64,000 nt of DNA from Panax quinquefolius (lineage: Eukaryota > Streptophyta > Magnoliopsida > Apiales > Araliaceae): the NCBI GenBank assembly GCA_020205615.1, contig CM035171.1:27097741-27161740 (forward strand). Direction: 5' to 3'. A model generated the notes under the pieces. That model made no database searches and had not been told where the DNA came from. It saw only the letters and a list, made by a program, of their open reading frames with translations. This document shows positions 55,351 to 64,000 of the stretch, piece by piece; position 1 is the first letter of the stretch; each line of letters starts with the position of its first letter. The translations under genes were made by a program, and so were the position numbers.

Positions 55351-57243
55351 AAAAAAAAAAATACACACACATGTGTAAAGTGAGTAAATATGTCTCTATT
55401 TAAACAACTAATCTTTGATATCTCCTTTACAGTCATCACCTTTTGCAGATGATAGATAAGATGATACAACAAGGAAATGGTCGCTTGTAAAATGATAGAA
55501 ACATAAGTGTAATGAATATCTCTAGGTTTAGTATGATTTTGTTTGCTTCATTATAAACTATATTACATCTCTGGAAACACCAAGTAATGCGCTTATTAGT
55601 TGATTCATTAGCCTAAGCCTATATAATTGGTTAGCTTGCTTGTAATCTCTATGATATTTGCTATTATTCTATGCAATGGAGTTTTATTTTATATACTTTG
55701 TGTTTCTTTGCTTTAGGCACTTCCATTCACTGGATTTGCAGCGGCAATGTTTTTATTTTACTCAGGAGTCCCCATTTTGCTGAAGGTATGAACTTCAACA
55801 ATCGTTTGATACCACGACAATATGTGCTAGTATTGCCCTCCCAATATTGATTCAATCCTTTCTTGTCATTTCCTTTCTCCTAATCAAGGGGTTTGTTATA
55901 TTAAATCAATTTTTCTTGAAAATTTTCTTTCAAATGTGGATCACAAGTATCATTCTAGTATAATAATATCATTTGGTTAAACATCGCATTTTAATTTAAT
56001 TTATTAAAATGAATTATATCCAATTATGCAATTGGAAATTACTGGGATTTTAAATTTTAACAAAAAAAAAAAATCTTTTGACTTTATTGCATTTCTTTGT
56101 CATGAACAGTATTACACTTGTTTATATCTTATCTAGTCTTTCTGTTCTGAACTTCTTACTTTTCCGTGCAGATGAGTGGGTCAACAATGCTAAACTTGTC
56201 ATTACTAACATCAGACATGTGGTCCGTCTTAATTCGCATATTTGCATACCATGAGAAGGTTTGGGAGATATACATATACATGTACACTTGTAAGAATCTG
56301 GAACTACCAATCTTAAGTCAATTTTTCTCTACAGGTTGATTATATGTACTTCATAGCCTTTGCTGCTGTTGCTGTTGGGCTGGTTGTATATTCAGGGTAT
56401 GTTTTCAATTTCCTTTGGGAATTTATCCTCTTCTTGTAGATAGGAATAGGACCTTAATTTTGCATTGCAAGAGCCACTTGTGCAAGGGTATGATTGTTGG
56501 ACACCTTATTTTAGCGTAAAAAAATGGCAAATTTGAGGAGTACAAAATTGGCAAAAAATGACAAATTGAAAACCAAATGATGTGTGCCATGGATAATAAG
56601 AGTTGCTGCCGCAAAGCTGAATAGGAAAGGGGCTAAGCTAACTGATGAGTTCCTTTTTAGCCTTTTTCTAAAGGCTAGCAAGTAGCTGCTATAACACTAT
56701 TCGGACAAATTCTTGTTCATTGGAGATCGGGTGGTTCAAATTTAAAAATTTTAGTCCATCCACTACTATTAGTAGTGGCTGGTATTTATTTTCTTAAATC
56801 TGGACTACACATTTATCCTATGAACGGTCAAAGATGTACTTGCTATGGACCACTTATATACATATATTATAATAATTATTAGAAATACAAGTTAGCCTTG
56901 TTTTATTTGAATGTTTTAAAACTCCTGCAGAAACAAGTGTTTACATGATACTGAATTTCGACAGTGCAACTGAATTTAGTCTTCACTGCTTATCCTTTGT
57001 TGAGTGTGGGTTTAATACAAAATTTACATTCGACTATCTATGCTTCTCTGATCTTACTACAGGGGCGATAAAGAAGTAGATCAAAACCGTGCTGAGGTTG
57101 GTGATAAAAAGGTTGAACAAAGCAAGCATTTCGATGAGGAGGCTTCGTTGGTAAATCCAGATAAAAAGGCAATGGCCGGGAGCTCAAAAGCCGGAGATGG
57201 CAATAAGCAAGATTATGCTACCACCAGCAGAGGACACGTATGA
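48653..57243 (+). CDS. SLC35F-type (DUF914) membrane transporter, 11 exons, 358 aa
   Basis: A multi-pass drug/metabolite-transporter-superfamily protein of the plant SLC35F group; its substrate is not known from sequence. Exons: 48653-48770, 49229-49323, 51952-52009, 52873-53067, 53558-53634, 54385-54467, 54709-54760, 55717-55785, 56172-56258, 56335-56396, 57063-57243. All introns are GT-AG and the frame closes at TGA 57241-57243. The N-terminus reads LLGLLLGQILSLLITSTGF. Hallmarks are LLGLIDVEANFL (about 80-91), VKAYQYTSLTSVMLLDCWSI (from 92), ISILERNELKSIHWSAGAAL (about 208-228) and STMLNLSLLTSDMW. About ten hydrophobic spans are followed by a charged tail (residues 300-358). I start at the ATG of 48653 because the open frame upstream begins with GTG. 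The length is normal for the family. Confidence 0.92.
49324..51951 (+). other. Intron 2 of the SLC35F gene (2.6 kb)
   Basis: The largest intron. It contains a poly-T/(GT)n/poly-G tract at about 50296-50337. A different-looking segment at about 51150-51800 is less AT-rich and includes an ATG-less open frame. The 116-codon open stretch at 49701-50051 is frame noise: no homology, poor composition, inside the intron. Confidence 0.7.
51558..51797 (+). pseudogene. Unrecognised ATG-less open frame in intron 2 (79 codons)
   Basis: Opens after TAA at 51555-51557 and closes with TAA at 51795-51797. The reading is protein-like: FYFFGREYTAYLKEEDKKAV, VDPFRAPKSYYG, a Cys/Arg patch (RRCRNPCC), then a hydrophobic span (LALLLFILLITQVIIS). 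There is no start codon and no splice signals framing it as an exon. The upstream 400 bases (CCAAAGCAAAGGGATCAATC and similar) look to me like organellar or captured DNA. It may be an inserted gene scrap. I do not recognise the family. Confidence 0.35.
53626..53818 (+). repeat. 96-bp tandem duplication spanning the exon-5 splice donor
   Basis: GTCAGTGAG|GTAAAC occurs at 53626 and again at 53722, and the following about 80 bases (including ATGCCAGATGCCACA and TGGTTCATG) are repeated with few differences. The first copy is the exon-5 end used in the gene model. The second supplies another donor at 53731. The 96 bases between donors contain no stop in the gene's frame. Confidence 0.9.
55310..55362 (+). 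repeat. (CT)n(CA)n(A)n microsatellite in intron 7
   Basis: Compound simple repeat inside the intron between exons 7 and 8; a likely polymorphic site. Confidence 0.9.
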
Positions 57244-58800
57244 AAGTGATCAGAAGGATAAAGATATACTACAAGGGAAGAATATATATAGATATAGAAG
57301 ATTCATGCATGCTTATTCGCTATTTGAGATGGCCAAGTGCCGTCATTGAGAAGGGAAATCCAGATGTTTGTCATATCGGTATCCAATTGTGAAGGGAGAG
57401 GGGAATGGGAGATTGTTGTTCATGTGATTCGTGTTGATAATGACACTGCTTAAGAAACAATTGGGGACTAGTTGCTATTGCATAACTGCACAAGTGCAGT
57501 TGGTTCATTCGATTTTCTTGATCTAACTTTTACAATGTTACCAGTTTTCCATCCGGTATTGTTGTAGGCATGATACAAAGATAACTATTTCATTTTCAAT
57601 TACGGATAAAAATCCCTTATTTGTAAATTTTTAGATAAGAGAGAAGAAAAAAGAAAGAAGGAAATTTCCAACAATTTCCTTCAAAAGTAGGAAAGATTTG
57701 GAAGGAAATTTGCAAAATACTTGGCTTACAAATTAAAATACCAAAACTACCTTTGTAATAATTTCTAAAATGTAATCTTATACGGTAAAATAATATTATG
57801 CTATTTTAAGTTAAAATTTTCTTTCAAAACTCACAAACACACGGAAGGGAAGTAAATTTCCTTTCCTTTCCTTCCCTTCATTCTTTTTTTTTCTCAAAAT
57901 TTTTAAAGAGAATTAATATTTTTGCAGGAGTATTTGATATTTTCGCATGTCGTCCCCACCTTTTAAGTAAATAATCTGTTTATGCCTAATTTGCCCCCTC
58001 TGAAAGAAAAGTTTGCCCGCCCTCCATCTGCAGTTGCCTTTTTTCTCTCTTTACCCACCATTATCTCAATTTTAAATGGGTCCTTAACACTAATATAAAA
58101 CAATTAGAAATTATTTATAAAAACAATACATCCACAAAATAATTACAAAAATAACACAACACAATAATACGTTGTTAAAATTACGGAGCATTAACTCCCT
58201 ACATGTCAGTTACCGACTTTCATATTTGCAACTAGCCGATCCTAAATTCAAGCTAATGAAAAAAACGGGCAACTTTGAGATCAGAAAAACAGAGCAACGA
58301 CATATCGGAGAAGACGAATTCTCTAACGGCGATGCAACTCTGAGATCGAAGAATATCGGATCAACAACAACTTCAAGATCAGTAACTAGAAACTTACGTA
58401 CTATACTGATTGTTGATTGATTCGTTACAGATTTGTATACTGAGGTATTTGAGTTTAAAGTTTATATGCATATAGTTACCCCGTAGTTACTACGTATTCA
58501 TATATTGGTTACATTTCTTAAATTTTTCGCTCTTTAATTGGTCACAAAGTCAATATACTGACTGTTTTGATTGTAAAAATGCATTTAAAAATATTTATAT
58601 AATAAAACAGAACCCATTTTGAATCTTTCATTTAACAAAGCACAAGGACGGTTCAGATTCATTCTAACTTGATTCTTCCAACTTAATCTAAAGGCTCATA
58701 TTTCTTTCCGCCCAAATCAACTTCACCCATACACCCTACTCTCTCTCATGTTCACACACAAAAGCTTTCTCTCTCCTCTCTTCTTCACACACACAAACAA
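57244..58800 (+). other. 3' end of the SLC35F gene and intergenic DNA
   Basis: The first few hundred bases are presumably the 3' UTR; I did not find a clear AATAAA signal. At about 57620-57920 a purine-rich stretch (AAGAAAGAAGGAAATTTCC) faces its pyrimidine-rich inverse (AAATTTCCTTTCCTTTCC), which may be a decayed inverted-repeat element. A frame of 82 codons at 58172-58420 has no recognisable domain. Confidence 0.45.
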
Positions 58801-59022
58801 ATAATAATAATAATTATAATAATAGTACTAATAATAATAATTATGCTTATTATAATAGTACTACTACTACTACTAATAATAATAGTAATAATTATTATTA
58901 TTATTATAATAATTATAATAATAATAATAGTAATAATAATAATAATTATTATTATTATAATAATAGTAATAATAATAATAATAATAATAGTAATAGTAAT
59001 AGTAATAGTAATAGTAATAATA

Positions 59023-59060
<38 letters not shown>

Positions 59061-59147
59061 TATAGTAATAATAATAATTATTATTATAATAATTATTCAG
59101 ATTCATAATTAATAAATACAACTAATAATAATAATACTAATAACTAT

Positions 59148-59180
<33 letters not shown>

Positions 59181-59300
59181 TATTATTATTATTATTATAA
59201 TAATAATAATAATAGTAATATTAATAATAATAATAATTATAATTATAGTAATAATAATTATTATTATAATAAGTATAATAATTATTCGATTCATAATTAA
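58801..59300 (+). repeat. Long AAT/TAG-type trinucleotide microsatellite
   Basis: About 500 bases of TAA/ATA units mixed with TAG, ACT and TTA units. Homopolymeric Ile or Tyr frames across it on both strands are artefacts of the repeat. Interruptions near 59095-59130 (CAGATTCATAATTAATAAATAC) recur near 59286-59305. Confidence 0.93.
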
Positions 59301-60091
59301 TAAATATTCGATTCATTCTAATTAATTTGGTAGGGAAAGCACAAGTACGTTTTGATTAATTCTAATTTTAACTCAAAATAATAATTATTATAATATAATA
59401 ATTATACTACTACTACTACTTTATAATACAGAAAAAATATATTAAATAATAAAAATTATTTAATTTTAAACCATATTAATTGGACTTTGTTTTTTCTTAT
59501 TTGGGCTATTATGTTGTTTGGGTCAAATTAATCAAGATAATTTGTGGACTATAATAAGTAAATGGATTATATTAATTTGGGCCTTTATATTAATTGGGCT
59601 AATTTATATTTATGCAATTTTTTTTAAATCCAATTAATTAAGAGGATTAATATAATGTATAATTAATAAATAGGTAAACTCTAACTACTTCTTTTATCTA
59701 ATACGAACTACTTAAAAGAAAAAAAAAAATTGGTTGCGGCTGCTCTCCTTCATTTATACGAACTGGGCAAAGGTGAAAGCAATTTTTGGGAGTAAAGAAA
59801 CATAACCAAGGTTAGTCTGCAACTTGAATTATATGCTTTCTTCATGAAATTGTTTTATCTAAGGTTACTAATAATAATAATAATTCTAATGATTTGATTT
59901 GTAAAAAAAAAAAAAAAAACTATTGGATGTGTATATATATGTTTACCTAATTATTATGTAGGAGCAAGGCAAGAGACTATATAAATATTATATATATATA
60001 TATATATATATATGCTAAGTTTGATGAAAAATAAAATAAAAATAAAAATTAACATGATGCTAAGATAAGTCATTGCATGTAAGTAACTAAG

Positions 60092-60150
<59 letters not shown>

Positions 60151-60677
60151 TGTATTGGGTTGCTGCAAACCATCATTGTAGGTGTAGAATTTATTATATA
60201 TATATATATAGATATATATATATATATATATATTATATTATATTTTAATAATTTTTGGCATATTATATTTTAATAATGTATTTGGCCATAAAACTTATAA
60301 ATCAAAATTGGTAAATCAAATTGAGGTTATGTATATGAATTTGAATTAATTAATTTTGTTGACATAGTTATAAAAAGTTTTAATAATAAATTTAATAGTA
60401 TTATGTTATTAATGATTGGATTGTAATAAAATCTTATTAAATTGTTTAAATTGAACGGAAGGAATTTAAAGAGTTATTTTTAGAATATAAATTTTGGAGT
60501 ATTAGTAATTGATAAAAGACGATGATTAAAGGCATATTAAATAGATTATGAATTATTTTGGGGATTATTAGTTTGGATTATTTTAAATTGAGGTGAATAT
60601 ATTTAGGTTGTGAATGACGTTTCGTATTTGATATCGTTGGCATTTGAGGATAAGATTTGGTGGAGTGTGCTATAAAT
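59301..60677. other. AT-rich intergenic DNA with (AT)n tracts
   Basis: Holds (AT)n tracts at about 59989-60012, 60093-60148 and 60193-60232, a poly-A near 59905-59920, and no recognisable gene. The last bases before the LTR are TAAAT (60673-60677), which could be one half of a target duplication. Confidence 0.6.
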
Positions 60678-63600
60678 TGTGACGACCCCAAAATAGGTCC
60701 ATTCCATCCAACCCATTCCGAGTCGCCAAATACATGGTACAGAAAATAACTACAATTTTATTACAACAATTGTCGTACAAAATACAACAACACATATGCT
60801 GTGAGTTTGGATATAAATATATACCAACTGTGACTCATGTCCCAATCGTGGATAGCACGTCACAATGACACCTTACATAAAGGTATAGTCAAAAACTATT
60901 TTAGAAATTAAAATTTTTTGGAAGTGCTCAAGAAAACCTTCGTACATGGGAGGCCATGCTTCTAGGTTATGATAGATATCATATGGCCACGTAATTATCC
61001 TTGGTTGACCTAATAGACCCCAAAGAAAAAAAAGAGAAGATTACTATCATTTTCTTCCCAATGGTGAGTCTTCTCTTGACTTATCATTATCTCCACTGTC
61101 TCAAATTGAGAATTATACTTCAAACAAACACCAAAATTATATAGGTAGTGCTCGTAAATATACTCGGAAGTGGATGAGCACAACCACATCTTATGATGAT
61201 GACACGAGGTTGTATGTCATTAGACATCTTGTATGATAGTGGCAAAACACCCTTCCAACGTTGGGTTCACCTCTCCTATATGATTCACCAATATAACTAC
61301 TAAAAGATGTATACAACACACTTATTTATACTTTGTTTAGGAGAACTCCACAACTAGAGACCACCGCTTCTATTCCTTGTTTACCCCCATTCGACCCAAA
61401 TTACTACACTTTTATTACCCGAAAGGAATTGTGAAGCAAAAGGGTGAGCACAACTAGCTTCAAGAAAGAATATCATGGCTAAAGATAATTAAATTATCAA
61501 TAGCCTTCATCAATAACAAATCGTAGATTTAGAACATATGGTAGATGATAAAAATTTCAACCATAGTTGCAATGTGAACGAAGCAATCCATTAGAAGAGT
61601 CAAATAGACAATACGATCTATTATCTTCTCCATGTTAAAAGTCCACCAACAATATTTTATCCTCAGAACATCATTCAACAGCCTCCTTTCCACAATTATA
61701 AGAATATCTCATGATCATAATTGTGATTCTAAATTCCTCTTCGTACCCCGGATTTAATATAATTTTTATCACATGTCTTTACTCAAACATCAAAGATCAT
61801 GGTTATACCAAATCACGCCCTCGCTCATAATCATACTAATAAATTCATCTTTGCACTACGGGCCAAAGATATTCATCCACGCTCATCTTCGTACTAATCG
61901 CCAAAGATATTCAACAACAGGTCATCTTTGCACTACGGGCCAAAGATATTCATTAACAGTTCATCTTTGCACTACTGGCAAAAGATATTCATCAACAATT
62001 CATCTTTGCACTACAGGCCAAAGATATTAATATCTCAAAGAAATATATAATCATTTCAGAATTTATATAAACAATAATTATAACCATGTTGATCAATTCA
62101 CCTTTGCACTTAAGCTAAAGATATTCAATTATAAATTCAATGGTCACGATCATACCAAATACAATTCAACTTTTCACTCATCGCCAAAGAGAACCCTAGT
62201 CATGATCATACCAATAATCTACTCATCTTTACACTCCAAAGTGAAAGAGAATTTCAACATCAGGGTTATAAAAATATTATATATGATAATAAAATCAATA
62301 TAATCAATATATAGTTTTAATCTCCAGAGTAATATTCATAAATCAACTATAATTTGGTTAGAAAAAGAAAACAATTTTGTAGTGAATAGTACCCATGAAT
62401 AGTAACTCGTGAATAGTAACTCATAAATAGTAACTCATGAATAGTAACCCTGACACAAAAAGGTAGAAATTCCACAATAAAATCCATACCAATATTTCGG
62501 TATAATGATATTGAAAGAATAACATTTCTTAAACTTATAAACAATTTATTTTAACTGTTTACACTTTACTAAATAATGCATTTAATCATCATAAAATGCC
62601 AAACTTATAAGGTTTCATCACCAATAACCAAAACCCTCATCAAAAATCTGCATATACCACATATATGATTCTCAAGCTATAAAATCATATTTTCCAATTT
62701 TCTTCCTTCACATAACATATTTAACTCATTTATTCATAACTAGTCCATTTTTATGAAAAATACCAAATCAGTTCCACAAATATTTCTTTTCTGGGATTTA
62801 GCAGAATATAGTCCCATATTGAACATATATTTTTCTTAGAATTTTGAAAATTCATTTACTATTTTTCATATGGCTAAAACCGCCGAATATTTAGACATTT
62901 ATCATAAATTGTACTTTTATCCAAAAATTCAGAAATTCACAGAGTACACTGATATTATATAGATGTACTCCCAATAAAAATTTTATCAATTTTGGAGTTA
63001 ATCATAAGGAGTTATAAGGCGTTACTTTTAAAATAGTCTTTTCTCATAAAATTCATAACTCTTAATCTATACATCCAAAAATCACCATTTTTGGACACAA
63101 TCAATAAAACTCATCAACATATCATTTCAAATTTTTTCAGAATTTTCTGAAGGTCAGAAGAAGTACGAACTGAAAAACATAATAACCCTTAAAATCCCTT
63201 ACTATCCATTACCTCAAAAGAGTAGCACTTCTGACTGGATATCGGATATGACGCTGAAGGAAACTTGCACTGATGAATATCAACTCACCAAGTATCTAAA
63301 TACTCACAAAATACACTCAATAATCTAGAGAGAGAAAGAGAGAAAACTTGTTTCTGGTGTGATTTTTAATTCTAACTTAGCCCTTTATTTATAGGAAAAT
63401 TTTAGCAGACTTGACCTGCAACCTGATGGCTTTACCTGCTATTATTCCCACCCACCACATTTGAAATAAAATTCAGCACATTTCTTCACCAACCACAAGT
63501 GGGGCCCACTCAATTCTAGAATTTTCCACCAAAATGCTAAATTCGGATACTTCAACAATTTCTGAACCATTCACCTCTTAAAATTCATAATAAATCATAC

Positions 63601-64000
63601 GTTCATTTTTAACCGTTCAAAATTTATGGAAATATACTCAACTTATATATGTATAACATATCCAAAAATTACAACGATCCAACGGTCGGATTAAAAATTA
63701 TAACTCACGCAATATATCTTAAAAACACTGGTTTAATTTTTAATACCTTCATTCCGACAAAAATACTGATAAAATACCTCAACATTAATTTCTTTATTTA
63801 TAACCACATAAATAAATCCATCATTTATATCCACATCAAATAAATATTTCCTTATCATATAAATCAATAATTAATTATTCACAAATAATATTACAGAATC
63901 ACAATTATGATGACCAGTAGCTCCCAAGAAAGAGGGGGCTTTCCAATAAGAATTTCTCCTTCTCGACGCCATGAATTAGGTGACCAAACCTCTCTTTGAT
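60678..64000 (-). repeat. Ty3 LTR, long class, minus strand, running off the window
   Basis: On the minus strand it ends GGGGTCGTCACA at 60678; its start lies beyond 64000. TATA box (reverse) 63386-63393. Donor-like TTTTGAG|GTAATGG at the AC of 63211-63212. The acceptor is mutated (CCTTTCGG near 61420). Five hairpin units at about 61845-62035; TATTCACG-type units at about 62385-62455. It carries a frame-broken inverted copy of the LTR ORF (from an ATG at 61227 leftwards to about 60890). The right edge at 64000 falls in the GGTTTGGTCACC block, so several hundred bases remain outside. Confidence 0.87.

Noticed and set aside
58843..59294. Long frames of almost only isoleucine or tyrosine on both strands
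   Set aside because: Direct translation of an AAT microsatellite; no real protein.

Overview
The window is repeat-rich nuclear DNA of a flowering plant, probably a eudicot. The signs are long-LTR Ty3 (Tekay/Del-type chromovirus) and Ty1/copia (SIRE-like) retrotransposons with initiator-tRNA-Met primer sites, MITEs, a Mutator-like element carrying a resistance-gene scrap, AT-rich intergenic DNA, and one intron-rich single-copy gene. Placement within asterids/Lamiales is only a guess from the style of the copia accessory protein.

Bases 1-41,770 are a stack of nested retroelements. The outermost layer is the 3' part of a Ty3 LTR (39179-40934), itself next to a probable older LTR (40935-41770). 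A minus-strand copia element with its 5' LTR at 37701-39178 sits in that Ty3 LTR. It is now scattered over 34394-39178, 30021-31089, 26996-27396 and 17905-20451. Two solo Ty3 LTRs cut its pol gene and both keep perfect 5-bp target duplications: 31090-34393 (AAAGT) and 27397-30020 (AATGT). A plus-strand Ty3 deletion derivative occupies 20452-26995. A minus-strand Ty3 element (5787-10529 plus 17582-17904) is itself broken by a plus-strand element in its LTR (10530-17581) and by another in its reverse-transcriptase gene (1-5786). No retroelement polyprotein here is intact.

The Ty3 LTRs (about 2.6 and 3.3 kb, two subfamilies) have an unusual shared architecture: a TATA box, a short leader, a conserved splice-donor-like site, about 0.8-1.1 kb holding a tandem array of TACTATTCACGAGT units and an array of short hairpin repeats, then a conserved pyrimidine tract and acceptor-like site before the LTR end and primer site. 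This suggests an intron inside the LTR. The 3.3-kb subfamily also carries a roughly 110-codon ORF that I do not recognise.

Bases 41,789-48,600 hold a 1.8-kb Mutator-like element with about 340-bp inverted termini that has captured an NB-ARC (disease-resistance) fragment, a Tourist-like MITE with TTA duplications, a small foldback element and a possible Helitron terminus.

Bases 48,653-57,243 encode the only intact host gene found: an 11-exon, 358-residue SLC35F-type (DUF914) membrane transporter on the plus strand. A 96-bp tandem duplication copies its exon-5 splice donor. Bases 57,600-60,677 are AT-rich with a 500-bp AAT-type microsatellite and (AT)n tracts. A further minus-strand 3.3-kb-class Ty3 LTR runs from 60,678 off the right edge.

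I found no RNA genes, CRISPR arrays or bacterial-type systems. All element identities come from reading motifs and comparing copies by eye.
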